Positions 35,780-44,641 of a stretch of DNA of 64,000 nt are shown one piece after another. The DNA lies in assembly GCA_002377585.1 (NCBI GenBank), contig DFQC01000033.1, forward strand, positions 1 through 64,000, given 5' to 3'. The first letter of the stretch is position 1; the number at the start of each line of letters is the position of its first letter. The translations under genes were made by a program, and so were the position numbers. The notes under the pieces are model-generated. The model did no database searches, was not told the DNA's origin, and saw only the letters and a list, made by a program, of their open reading frames with translations. This DNA comes from Anaerolineales bacterium UBA3499. Lineage in GTDB: Bacteria; Chloroflexota; Anaerolineae; Anaerolineales; UBA11657.

Positions 35780-35831
35780 TTTCGCTTACAACTAAAGATT
35801 GTTGCCAAACATGGAAACTGTAGTGCCCAAA

Positions 35832-36104
35832 TCACTCGGACTTACTAATTTTAGCCAAACTGCTCATCAGCCTACTTTTCCGTCGAGCAGCATTGTTTCG
35901 ATGTATCACGCCTTTTTCGGCTGCCCTATCAAGCTTACTAACTGCGCTCATCACTTCTTCTTGGGCCAGCTCAAAGTTGTTGCCCAGGAGTGCTTCGCGA
36001 GCATTACGTATAGATGTATTAAGATCCGACTTCTTTGCACGGTTTCGTATTGTTTTTCTCGCGTCCGATCTTATACGCTTCTTAGCCGATCTAATATTTG
36101 CCAA
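35832..36104 (-). CDS. rpsT: 30S ribosomal protein S20
   Basis: Basic helical protein binding 16S rRNA. MANIRSAKKRIRSDARKT and NNAARRKSRL are typical. The start codon is TTG, preceded by GAGGT with six bases spacing. E. coli rpsT also starts with UUG and is autoregulated after transcription, so a similar control is possible here. Length 90 is normal. An overlapping plus-strand frame (35799-36203) is a shadow. Confidence 0.96.
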   Translation of the reverse strand: MANIRSAKKRIRSDARKTIRNRAKKSDLNTSIRNAREALLGNNFELAQEEVMSAVSKLDRAAEKGVIHRNNAARRKSRLMSSLAKISKSE

Positions 36105-36198
36105 TTTTGTGACCTCATATTATTTAATAACTCAACCACTGCAATCAAATTCTACCTAAACCAATTGATTTTGTCTAGGTTTAGACCACTAACTAAAG

Positions 36199-36212
36199 CA
36201 TAATATATTATA
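36199..36212 (+). promoter_or_regulatory. Probable leaderless start of the GT4 gene
   Basis: A -10-like CATAAT (36199-36204) is followed by seven bases and then the ATG at 36212. No SD precedes the ATG. Transcription from this element would begin at or within a base of the start codon. Confidence 0.4.
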
Positions 36213-37342
36213 TGTCTCGCGTGCTTATCAACGGATGGTTCTTTCATAAACCTAACACCGGCTCTGGACAATATCTGCGCCTATTACTAAAACATCTTAG
36301 CAGTGCTGATACAAGAATGGAAATTCATGTGATATCACCTGTCTCAACGGAAGTACCTGACTCTTGTACACTTCACGTTCACAGTACCCTTGACAGACAA
36401 ATCAACAAGTTTTATTTTGAGCAGGTCATAGTGCCTCGAGCCGCAAAACGAGTAGGAGCTGATGTGCTACATATACCATACTGGTCCCCACCATTTAAGT
36501 CACCTTGTCCTATGATTATAACTATACATGATATTATTCCCATCCTTCTTCCTGAGCACAGCCGTTCATTGATTCATCGTGTATACACTGCGATAACAAT
36601 AGCTGCTACACAAGGCGCATCTCACATCATCACCGATTCGAATACATCCCATGATGACATAGTTGCCAATCTTAATTTAGCAGACACACAAGTTCATACA
36701 ATACACTTAGGCACTGATGATGTATACAAACCACAGCAAAACCCTGTTGCTGTTAACAAAGTACGTGCTAGCTACAATCTTCCTGACACTTATATTCTGT
36801 ACTTAGGAGGTTTCCAAAGACACAAGAATTTACGACATTTGTTGGCTGCGTGGACCTGGGCAGAACCTATAGCGAATGAAGACTGCCCATTAGTAATAGC
36901 AGGCCGACTGCCAGAACAACCGGATGGATATATATACGATAACTTACCAAACATTGTCAACGAACTTGGGATAAACGATACAGTAAGGTTTATTGGTGAG
37001 GTTAAAGAAGAAGAAAAGACTACGCTTTATCAACTAGCATCCTGCTTTGTATTTCCTTCAAGCTATGAAGGTTTCGGTTTGCCTCCCTTAGAGGCCATGG
37101 CCTGTGGTGTGCCAGTAGTAACAACAAGTGCAGGGGCACTCAAAGAGGTTGTAGGAGATGCCGCTTATCTTATATCCGAACCAGTGGATGCCCGCGAATT
37201 AGGAGCAGCTATAATCAGTGTAACAGTAGACGAAAACCTGGCATCTGATTTGCGACAGCGTGGACTAATACAATCTTCTAAATTTAGCTGGGAACAAACC
37301 GCTATCGGCACCTTAGAAATCTACCGAAAGGCTATGTCGTAG
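36212..37342 (+). CDS. GT4-family glycosyltransferase
   Basis: GT-B retaining glycosyltransferase. The N-terminal acceptor domain (about 1-180) contains GSGQYLRLLLKHL and HDIIPI. The C-terminal donor domain has GGFQRHKNL, FIGEVKEEEKTTLYQLA and the GT4 signature FPSSYEGFGLPPLEAMACGVPVV with its EX7E residues. A sugar-nucleotide donor and envelope polysaccharide or glycolipid acceptor are expected. It resembles the GT4 at 54802. No signal peptide; cytoplasmic face of the membrane. Confidence 0.92.
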   Translation: MSRVLINGWFFHKPNTGSGQYLRLLLKHLSSADTRMEIHVISPVSTEVPDSCTLHVHSTLDRQINKFYFEQVIVPRAAKRVGADVLHIPYWSPPFKSPCPMIITIHDIIPILLPEHSRSLIHRVYTAITIAATQGASHIITDSNTSHDDIVANLNLADTQVHTIHLGTDDVYKPQQNPVAVNKVRASYNLPDTYILYLGGFQRHKNLRHLLAAWTWAEPIANEDCPLVIAGRLPEQPDGYIYDNLPNIVNELGINDTVRFIGEVKEEEKTTLYQLASCFVFPSSYEGFGLPPLEAMACGVPVVTTSAGALKEVVGDAAYLISEPVDARELGAAIISVTVDENLASDLRQRGLIQSSKFSWEQTAIGTLEIYRKAMS

Positions 37343-37354
37343 ATAATATTCATG

Positions 37355-39529
37355 TTAACGTAAAAACGAATGTATAGACCGCATTAACCTGGGATCCACC
37401 TTAACTATTTCACGATCATAAGTTATCAGTCCAGTAGACTCTCTCTCTACATCTGTAATCTGCGAATAAATTGCGCCACTTAACCCTATATGTTGTTTTA
37501 AGAGCCCAATTTGGTCAACGTATTTACGATACCATTCTACAAAATCATTAGTATCTGTTACCGGTTGTACGTAACTTGGTTCACCCCATCGCAAGTCATC
37601 TTCTGTCCACAAATGTCCATCCACTGGTAAACCCAGACCTCCCCACTCTGCAAGAATTCGCGCTTCACCATTGCTTACTTCAGGAAAATAAATTTGATTG
37701 TATGAATGATAACTTACTATGTCACCAACACCTTTATCAGCGTACCCTGTAGCACCAACAACTAACCGGAATGGGTCTAAACTTTTTGTGTATTCAGTTA
37801 TTTCACTAACATCAAACTCTCCCCAACGCTCATTAAATAAAACCCAAGTTACAACAGACGGATGATTGTAAAGATTCGATATCATTTGTTGTAACTCTGC
37901 TTTATAGCGTTGTTTTCCCCAATCAGACCAATTGTTACCCATTGGCATATCCTGCCACACCAAAACCCCTTTACGGTCAGCCCAATAATACCAACGTTGA
38001 GGTTCAATTTTCATGTGTTTACGTACAAGGTTGTAACCAAAATGTTTGACCATATCAAGATCGTAAACAAGGGCCTCATCAGTCGGTGCTGTATATAAAC
38101 CGTCGGGCCAATAACCCTGGTCGAGTACTCCGATGTGAAAAAATGGACGTCCATTAAGATGGATACGAGGAACGTTACCCACATGTGATATCGAGATCGT
38201 TCGTAAACCAAAATAGCTGGTTACCTTGTCAACAACAGTACCGTTACTAACAATGTTTATTTCTACATCATAAAGATGAGGGTTGTCTGGGGACCAGAGA
38301 ACAGGGTTCCTTATTGGTACAAAATAGTTTTGGTTTACTGGTACCGAATAACTTGACACCAACTTACCTTTAGATCTTACCTTCAAATGCGCTATTACCG
38401 ACGATAAATCTCCAACAACGCTTGTTTCTAACATTACTCCACCACGGGCCACATCTGGCACAATCCTCAAATAATCAACACGAGTAACAGGTACTGGTTC
38501 TAACCACACTGTTTGCCATATTCCTGTAGAGGCTGTGTACCATATATCTATGGGGTTGTGTACTTGTTTGCCACGTGCTTGTTCTCCACTGTCTGTTGGG
38601 TCGAAGACACCGACAACAATCTCCTGAACTCCTGAATAATGGAGAAAGTCTGTAATATCAAAACTAAAAGGATTGTATCCGCCCTGATTAGTCCCTACAT
38701 GATGGCCGTTTATGTAAACTGTAGCTTCCCAATCAACAGCGCCAAAGTGCAGAATTATTCGCTGGCCGTTCCAGACTGATGGGATTTCAACCTCACGCCT
38801 GTACCAGGCGCGGTCAATATGACTCATGACTCCTGATAGCGCCGATTCTGGAGGGAAGGGCACTAATATGTTGCTGGAAAGCGTTTTATTAAATGGTGGG
38901 TTTTCACCAGTACTTGCTCTCTGAAAGCCCCACATACCGTTAAGATTCAACCACTGGCTTCTCACCAATTGAGGTCTTGGATAATGAGGTAGAGAATTGT
39001 CCGGAGAGACCTGAGAAGCCCAACGTGTAAACAACGACATAGTCCCTGGACTGTACCGAACATGTTTGCTATTAGCATTATCAACATCCACGGCAGTACT
39101 CGAATACACACGTAAGATTTCATCTGGTGAAGCTGTGCCCGCAAAAGGGTAACCAGCAGTTGCAAGCTCGTCTCGCATTTCATTCTCGGTTTTTCCCATA
39201 AACACAAGGTTTCCCGAGTCACATCCGTCGATATCCCTGCCCGACACCCAACCTTCCACTGAAGTGCTCACTGAAACTCGATACCAACCGTCAACAAAAT
39301 CCCCAACAACAATGCCATTTGTAGTGCTTATTTTTGCTATTTCCTCAAATTCAGTTCCGGGAGATGACCTTACAGACAAGGTGGGTGAACTGCCTTTGCA
39401 ACGCATCTGCTGCCTAACACCCTTTTCTAAAGAAGTACCACTCACCGTTAACACAGGCCATACAAAGAGAGCAACAAATATTAAGCTGACACGCATTATG
39501 AACAAGTTGCTAGGTTTGACTTTGAACAT
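37355..39529 (-). CDS. Secreted glycoside hydrolase family 2 enzyme with SH3b domain
   Basis: Signal peptide or N-terminal anchor (about 8-31), then an SH3b domain (about 42-102, LSVRSSPGTEFEEIAKI and EGWVSGRDI). GH2 modules follow: sugar-binding jelly roll (about 190-340, WYRREVEIP), Ig-like domain, and a TIM barrel. WVLFNERWGEFD carries the acid/base Glu and ILAEWGGLG a likely nucleophile Glu. Beta-galactosidase, glucuronidase or mannosidase activity cannot be separated. SH3b suggests wall attachment. AAAGGA lies eight bases before the ATG, directly after a structured leader. Confidence 0.87.
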   Translation of the reverse strand: MFKVKPSNLFIMRVSLIFVALFVWPVLTVSGTSLEKGVRQQMRCKGSSPTLSVRSSPGTEFEEIAKISTTNGIVVGDFVDGWYRVSVSTSVEGWVSGRDIDGCDSGNLVFMGKTENEMRDELATAGYPFAGTASPDEILRVYSSTAVDVDNANSKHVRYSPGTMSLFTRWASQVSPDNSLPHYPRPQLVRSQWLNLNGMWGFQRASTGENPPFNKTLSSNILVPFPPESALSGVMSHIDRAWYRREVEIPSVWNGQRIILHFGAVDWEATVYINGHHVGTNQGGYNPFSFDITDFLHYSGVQEIVVGVFDPTDSGEQARGKQVHNPIDIWYTASTGIWQTVWLEPVPVTRVDYLRIVPDVARGGVMLETSVVGDLSSVIAHLKVRSKGKLVSSYSVPVNQNYFVPIRNPVLWSPDNPHLYDVEINIVSNGTVVDKVTSYFGLRTISISHVGNVPRIHLNGRPFFHIGVLDQGYWPDGLYTAPTDEALVYDLDMVKHFGYNLVRKHMKIEPQRWYYWADRKGVLVWQDMPMGNNWSDWGKQRYKAELQQMISNLYNHPSVVTWVLFNERWGEFDVSEITEYTKSLDPFRLVVGATGYADKGVGDIVSYHSYNQIYFPEVSNGEARILAEWGGLGLPVDGHLWTEDDLRWGEPSYVQPVTDTNDFVEWYRKYVDQIGLLKQHIGLSGAIYSQITDVERESTGLITYDREIVKVDPRLMRSIHSFLR

Positions 39530-39545
39530 TGATTCATCCTTTAAA

Positions 39546-39654
39546 TCTTGTGTCTAGACTAAAAGTCCCCCGCACAAGAAGTGATAACTTTATTGCCCGA
39601 TGTTTTCTAGGCACAAGACCCTGGCGGACTTGTTCACATTTTGATTGGGGGACT
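39546..39654 (-). promoter_or_regulatory. Structured leader upstream of the GH2 gene with alternative inverted repeats
   Basis: AGTCCCCC (39564-39571) and GGGGGACT (39647-39654) are perfectly complementary. Between them ACAAGACC and GGACTTGT (39613-39633) can form a hairpin with one mismatch. A second perfect repeat, TCTTGTG (39546-39552) with CACAAGA (39573-39579), encloses one arm of the first, so the pairings may compete. On the minus strand these lie 17 to 125 bases before the GH2 ATG and end next to its SD. This layout looks like a cis-regulatory RNA; I do not match it to a known riboswitch class. Confidence 0.45.
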
Positions 39655-39723
39655 ACATAGCTTATGCAATATGCACACAAATGTCAAGCAAAATTTGTTT
39701 CGCAACGATAAGAGCAAGAAGGT

Positions 39724-39729
39724 TATAAT
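39724..39729 (+). promoter_or_regulatory. -10 element of the epimerase gene
   Basis: Consensus TATAAT 24 bases before the epimerase ATG at 39754; no good -35. A five-codon frame (ATG at 39740) overlaps the true start as ACATGA, which may allow coupling since no SD is visible. Confidence 0.45.
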
Positions 39730-39753
39730 GTTTGTTAATATGAGCACAAAAAC

Positions 39754-40797
39754 ATGACAAACAAACCTTTGCTAATAACTGGTAGTTCTGGGTTCTTCGG
39801 CAACATACTAAAAAAACAACTTCTCACGCAAGGCTATTCATGTGTGGGTTTAGATCTTCACAACGATGATTATCGTCACTCCAGCTTAATTACAGTACAA
39901 GGAGATGTCCGAGATTCAAAACTTGCAAAACGATTGTTTGATCAACATAAATTTGGTGCTGTATTTCATTGTGCAGCTATGCTTGCTCACGATATACCCG
40001 ACAAAAAATTGCTGTGGGAATCTAATGTTGAAGGTACCCGCAATATTGCAAACACAGCTATTGAATCAGGAACGTCTAAATTGATTTTCACATCTTCTAA
40101 CTGTCTCTGGGGCCACAATTTAGGCAGGCCTGTACAAGAGAATGACACTCCTAATCCTGTAGAAATCTATGGGCTGTCAAAACTAGAGGCGGAAAATATT
40201 TTACTGGATTGCTCCAAAAAATTAGATGTCATAATACTAAGATGTCCCACTATCATTGACGAGGGACGTCTAGGACTCTTAGCTATACTATTCGAGTTTA
40301 TTTATGAAGGTCGTACTGTATGGACCGTTGGTCCAGGACGAAATCATTATCAGTTTGTTTATGCTCCTGATCTAGCTAAAGCATGCATACAAGCAATGGC
40401 ATACGAAGGTTCACGGGTTTTTAATGTCGGCTCAGACAATGTGCCCGACCTACGTACAGTTTACGAACACGTTATAGAGCATGCAGGAACCAAATCTAAG
40501 GTTCGTTCACTTCCAAAAAACGCAACTTTACTTGCTATGAAGTTAGCACACCGCCTGCGTATTTCTCCGCTAGGACCATACCAGTATAAAATGATATCGG
40601 AAGATTTTCAATTTGACACCACCAGAATTAAACACGAGCTGGGCTGGCATCCTACTCTTAACAATAGTGAAATGCTCCTCCGTGCATACTCATACTACCA
40701 CGAGAATCGCACAGAGATTATGCAACGACACAATACATCATCTCATAGAAGACCAGCACATATGGGTATTATTAGATTGATTAAATGGCTGTCTTGA
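39754..40797 (+). CDS. NAD-dependent epimerase/dehydratase (extended SDR)
   Basis: Rossmann start ITGSSGFFG (about 8-16), catalytic Ser in FTSSNCLWG and YGLSKLEAE with the YxxxK pair. Family members interconvert nucleotide sugars such as UDP-glucose/galactose or dTDP-sugars. Substrate cannot be assigned. It ends four bases from the end of the GT39 gene (tail to tail) and lies among glycosyltransferases, so a role in surface glycan precursors is reasonable. Confidence 0.88.
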   Translation: MTNKPLLITGSSGFFGNILKKQLLTQGYSCVGLDLHNDDYRHSSLITVQGDVRDSKLAKRLFDQHKFGAVFHCAAMLAHDIPDKKLLWESNVEGTRNIANTAIESGTSKLIFTSSNCLWGHNLGRPVQENDTPNPVEIYGLSKLEAENILLDCSKKLDVIILRCPTIIDEGRLGLLAILFEFIYEGRTVWTVGPGRNHYQFVYAPDLAKACIQAMAYEGSRVFNVGSDNVPDLRTVYEHVIEHAGTKSKVRSLPKNATLLAMKLAHRLRISPLGPYQYKMISEDFQFDTTRIKHELGWHPTLNNSEMLLRAYSYYHENRTEIMQRHNTSSHRRPAHMGIIRLIKWLS

Positions 40798-40801
40798 TTG
40801 A

Positions 40802-42754
40802 TCACGATTTTTTGTGAGGTATTTCAACCAAACCAAGCCTTACTGACTCCTTACCACCCATCGTCGAAAGCCTTGTGCCAGTCGTTATACTATACATTCC
40901 AGCATGTAGCTCGTATTCACCAGTAACAATATCATATGGAAGCAACAACGCGTGAGGACTGTTAACTTTATCTCCAGCACCCCAAGTCACAGTGGGCCGC
41001 AAGTTATTGTATGGACCAATGTCATTACCCGCAATCAGTTTTCCTTCTCTATCTAACAGGTGCAAGAATATCTGATATGCATCAATTCTCGAATTCGGGG
41101 CAACAAAAAACAATTCTATGGCAACCGCATCTCCCGCTTTTTTCTGCACTTCTACTGGTGTCCAACTCATTTCAATACCATTAGAAAAACTAACACTCGT
41201 CTCGACACTACCTAAATAGTCGGGTTGTACAAAAGTACTAATTGAAGCCTTTCCAAACATGCTTGTGCCAGCTAACGCGTAATGTTCTCGCATCCAAGCA
41301 CCAGGCCAATTTCCATAACTAAAAGGTGTGTTCTCATAATCTAGCAGCCATAGTCTTTCTCTGGTAACGGCTGTCGATGCAAGCGTTTTTGCGTCTAGTC
41401 CAGCAACATAAAAATAGTCAAAAGCACCATTCGTCTCTGTATATGCATGAATGTAGCCTTGCATCCAGTCATAAGTGTGGACTATGAGATCTCCTGGACG
41501 ATGTGTTTTATCTAAGTAAACTACAAGCTCTCTCCAGTCTTCAGTAGTATCGCCCGGGTTTGTGTAATAGCTTGACAGGTGCCCAGTCCACACAACTGAT
41601 AACGCCAGCACTATTACAAAACACAGCACCTTGCCTCTTTCCCATAACAACTGTAAGCCACTAGCTATTAGCAGTAATATTGCTGGCAAGACAAAGATAA
41701 GGAATCTCGCATAATAATAGCTGAACACAAAAGAAAACATCAGACTGAGGATTGATGGTACAAATACCCACATCAATAAATTCTTTTTAGGAAATGTTGG
41801 TGAAGAATATTTTTTCAAACTTATATAGACAGCTACCAATACAGTTGCTCCGATCATCAATCTCAGGTTAGGTGCTGAGTTCGGACCAATAATATTTTCC
41901 AGGAAAAAATCCCTAAAAAATAGGCCCGCCTGTCTATAAGGGTTTGATAACTCTAATGTTGTTGTAGCTCCCCATCGTGCCAAATCGTCTAAAGACGGAA
42001 GATCAAAAGGTAATCCTACCGACACGCTGCCTTTATAACCATACATCAATACCACTATCGAGTGCCAAGAGTACACCAAAACAGGTATGACGCCGAACAT
42101 TTGTACTGCTATCCACTTACCAAGATATTTTATGTTAGATGTTCTTCTTTTATTTCTATCAGGCAACCAACTCCACACTGCAGTCCACACTATCTGTGTA
42201 AACACGAAAAGAAAATAAAAATAGTGAGAGCCAGCGCCTATTAAAGCAACAATAGATGCTGACCACCATAAATGTTTTTGTTTATCAAGCGCACTACTAT
42301 GGAGACGGTGCCAAATCCACGACGACAACACAACAGCTAGTACCATCAATGCGTATCCTTTGGCTTCCTGCGAATAATATATAAAAGCGGGTGCAAACGC
42401 GCTTAAGACACCTGTTATAGTGCCAACACGCCGATTAAATATTTCTAGTGCAAACCTATATATCACAGCAACAGTCAGTAATCCAAAGAAAACCGAAAGC
42501 AATCTAATCGTAAAGGGTGATGGACTAACAATTGACATCCAAGCGCTCAACAACATCCTGTATACAGGTGGGTTCACATCTCCACTTCTTATTGCTACGT
42601 TTGCTGCGCTCTGCCAATCTAGGTTAGCGAAAAAAATATTACGCCCCTCATCCCACCATAGAGGCCTATAATCCAACCTAATAACTCGAAGCACAAATGT
42701 AACTAGTGGAAGTAAAATTGCCGTCCGGATACTATAAGAGTTGTATTTTGGCAC
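40802..42754 (-). CDS. GT39/ArnT-like polytopic membrane glycosyltransferase
   Basis: About ten or more hydrophobic segments in the first 400 residues, with the first outer loop motif RPLWWDEGRNIFF that carries the acidic pair of GT39/GT83 (PMT, ArnT) enzymes. A soluble C-terminal domain (about 500-650) faces outside. Such enzymes transfer sugars from polyprenyl-phosphate donors to lipids or proteins on the outer side. The start is GTG at 42754, six bases after an extended -10, so the transcript is probably leaderless. Confidence 0.85.
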   Translation of the reverse strand: MPKYNSYSIRTAILLPLVTFVLRVIRLDYRPLWWDEGRNIFFANLDWQSAANVAIRSGDVNPPVYRMLLSAWMSIVSPSPFTIRLLSVFFGLLTVAVIYRFALEIFNRRVGTITGVLSAFAPAFIYYSQEAKGYALMVLAVVLSSWIWHRLHSSALDKQKHLWWSASIVALIGAGSHYFYFLFVFTQIVWTAVWSWLPDRNKRRTSNIKYLGKWIAVQMFGVIPVLVYSWHSIVVLMYGYKGSVSVGLPFDLPSLDDLARWGATTTLELSNPYRQAGLFFRDFFLENIIGPNSAPNLRLMIGATVLVAVYISLKKYSSPTFPKKNLLMWVFVPSILSLMFSFVFSYYYARFLIFVLPAILLLIASGLQLLWERGKVLCFVIVLALSVVWTGHLSSYYTNPGDTTEDWRELVVYLDKTHRPGDLIVHTYDWMQGYIHAYTETNGAFDYFYVAGLDAKTLASTAVTRERLWLLDYENTPFSYGNWPGAWMREHYALAGTSMFGKASISTFVQPDYLGSVETSVSFSNGIEMSWTPVEVQKKAGDAVAIELFFVAPNSRIDAYQIFLHLLDREGKLIAGNDIGPYNNLRPTVTWGAGDKVNSPHALLLPYDIVTGEYELHAGMYSITTGTRLSTMGGKESVRLGLVEIPHKKS

Positions 42755-42760
42755 ACAAAA

Positions 42761-42769
42761 ATTATAGCA
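42761..42769 (-). promoter_or_regulatory. Extended -10 promoter of the GT39 gene (leaderless)
   Basis: On the minus strand TGCTATAAT, an extended -10 with consensus hexamer, six bases before the GTG start. The 253-base gap behind it shows nothing else that I can name. Confidence 0.55.
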
Positions 42770-43007
42770 TCACGACACACTAAGCCATAGCAATCAATTT
42801 ATTACACAAAACTTATTCAATATAAGCTAGCAAGCCTTCTCTGTGCATAAAGATTGTTTAGGCATCAGGTGCAACAATAAGCCAAATCCTCGATTTAGTT
42901 TTGTAGGTGTATAACCTTTGTTATGTGGACAAGCAAATAGACAAAGTGACAATCAACTGTTGCCATTTTCTAGAATAATATATTTTGGTAAATACTATTT
43001 GAATGGT

Positions 43008-44537
43008 TTATCTACGTCTACTTACAACCATATACCCTGCTATACCAGCAGCAGAAAGCAATAACATTACTCCAAACGCTCCCATCAAAGCAGGCCTAAG
43101 AGGTGTATTTTCCGGTTCAACAGTAGCAATTTCCAAATCTTCTCCTGTAAACTGAGCACCAAACTCAAGATTTGCAGTACTTCCTGTCGCTAGAGTTAGG
43201 TCCCAGTCAACTCTTGTTGTAGGTGTATGACCAACAGGAGCTGAAGACACCACCCTATATGTTCCTGTAGCCAAATCACTAAAACAGTATGGTTCACTTG
43301 TACCGTCAGTACTGTAAGTGTCAACAGTATCGCCACTATCCAAATCCACAAGACTGAATGTTCCATCAGCTACCAACGTTTCTCCAGAATCTAGCACTCC
43401 ATTTCCATTAAGATCAGAATACAATGTCACGCAGATAGCTCCTGTTTCATCTGGAGCTGGGGTTGATCTAATAGCTTCAACGTCTTCTTCTATACCTTCC
43501 ATGCCTTCAGACGATTCTTCAACAACACTATCTGCGGAATCTGCTTCTTGTACATCCTCTGTAGTGTCATCTGAGGGTTCAGGAGTCTCATCGGTGCCTA
43601 CGTCTCCGTTTGTAGAAATTGTATTTTGTGCTTCGCCAATAACTAATTTCTGGCCAGGGTATATAATGTCACCTGTTAAGCCCGGATTCAAAGTCCTGAT
43701 TTTTTCTAAACACTCGATAGTTTCCCCACAAGCAATGGTAGCAATATGCACTAAGTTGTCGTTTGGCTGCACATAATAAATAATTTGTCCGGTATCGTCA
43801 GGGGTTGGCATGGGAAAGTCTGTTGGGGCAACAAGCATGCTAGAGTCCTGAGTTGGTTGTGATGTCTGTGTAGTAGTTTCATTTGTAGAGTCTGTGGTTG
43901 TTTCTGTTGCTGTAACAGCTCCTACTTCCACAAACGCAGCATTATCCCAATACACATCATTATGTTTGCGAGCAGTAGATACTTCCGCCCATGTAAATAC
44001 TGTCGCCACCGTATCAGTGGCCACGACTTCAACACTCATAAGACTATATGTGTCTGTATAAGTATAAACTCCTGACCATGTAATATTGGGGTCAGCCGCA
44101 TATGTACTGCCCGGAGCAATTCCTATTCTTAAATTGATAGTATCTGTAGAAACGGTTGAGTCATCCCCAGTGCTAGCCCATGCATGACCATAAACTGTAA
44201 ACTTGTAAGTCTTCCCTACGGTCAAACCATTGACTTCTTGCTGCAATCCTGCAGAGTATGCGATGTTGGCACCTTCTAGTTGCTGGGCACTTGCCCCTTC
44301 AGTTACACGCTTTGCATCTGTGGTGCTGGTTATCTGTTTAAATGTAGGTGTTCCAGAAACAACCCATTTTAACCATCCGGTACCTACACCATCTGCAGCG
44401 AACGTGCTTTCAAATCCGGAATTGCTTAGCAAATTAGTCTGAAGCTGTGGCGCAGCTAGTGACGTTGCATACACTACACTAGATAGTACTGCAACAAGCA
44501 CACCTGCTAACAAACTCTGATGTGTTTTTATACTCAT
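43008..44537 (-). CDS. Cell-surface protein: CBM-like, LysM and SdrD-B-like domains, C-terminal anchor
   Basis: Signal peptide (about 1-29, cut near SLAAPQ). Residues about 34-205 resemble a CenC-type carbohydrate-binding jelly roll (NLLSNSGFE, YWDNAAFVEV). A Thr-rich linker leads to a LysM domain (about 255-303, YYVQPNDNLVHIA, PGLTGDIIYPGQKLV), then an acidic linker. An SdrD-B-like repeat follows (about 370-465, LYSDLNGNGVLDSGE). The C-terminus has one transmembrane helix and RRR, the layout of a sorted wall protein, but no LPxTG; the preceding motif is PENTPLRP. LysM should bind peptidoglycan. It is divergent from uvrC, four genes from a sortase. Confidence 0.85.
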   Translation of the reverse strand: MSIKTHQSLLAGVLVAVLSSVVYATSLAAPQLQTNLLSNSGFESTFAADGVGTGWLKWVVSGTPTFKQITSTTDAKRVTEGASAQQLEGANIAYSAGLQQEVNGLTVGKTYKFTVYGHAWASTGDDSTVSTDTINLRIGIAPGSTYAADPNITWSGVYTYTDTYSLMSVEVVATDTVATVFTWAEVSTARKHNDVYWDNAAFVEVGAVTATETTTDSTNETTTQTSQPTQDSSMLVAPTDFPMPTPDDTGQIIYYVQPNDNLVHIATIACGETIECLEKIRTLNPGLTGDIIYPGQKLVIGEAQNTISTNGDVGTDETPEPSDDTTEDVQEADSADSVVEESSEGMEGIEEDVEAIRSTPAPDETGAICVTLYSDLNGNGVLDSGETLVADGTFSLVDLDSGDTVDTYSTDGTSEPYCFSDLATGTYRVVSSAPVGHTPTTRVDWDLTLATGSTANLEFGAQFTGEDLEIATVEPENTPLRPALMGAFGVMLLLSAAGIAGYMVVSRRR

Positions 44538-44625
44538 ATTAGTCGTGGATTATAGCACAGGTACATTGTAATGAAACATAAAAGGGTATGATTGACAGCA
44601 AACTACGGCTTATAACCTAACTACG

Positions 44626-44634
44626 TGCTACAAT
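44626..44634 (+). promoter_or_regulatory. Extended -10 promoter of uvrC (leaderless)
   Basis: TGCTACAAT, an extended -10, ends seven bases before the ATG at 44642. No SD is present. Same arrangement as for the GT39 gene. Confidence 0.5.
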
Positions 44635-44641
44635 CTTGCTG

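Noticed and set aside
36173..36186. Short palindrome GTCTA-GGTT-TAGAC between rpsT and the GT4 gene
   Set aside because: Five-base arms are expected by chance in such AT-rich spacers; no second copy was noticed.
35799..36203. Plus-strand frame of 134 codons across rpsT
   Set aside because: It is the antisense of ribosomal protein S20, which is unmistakable on the minus strand.
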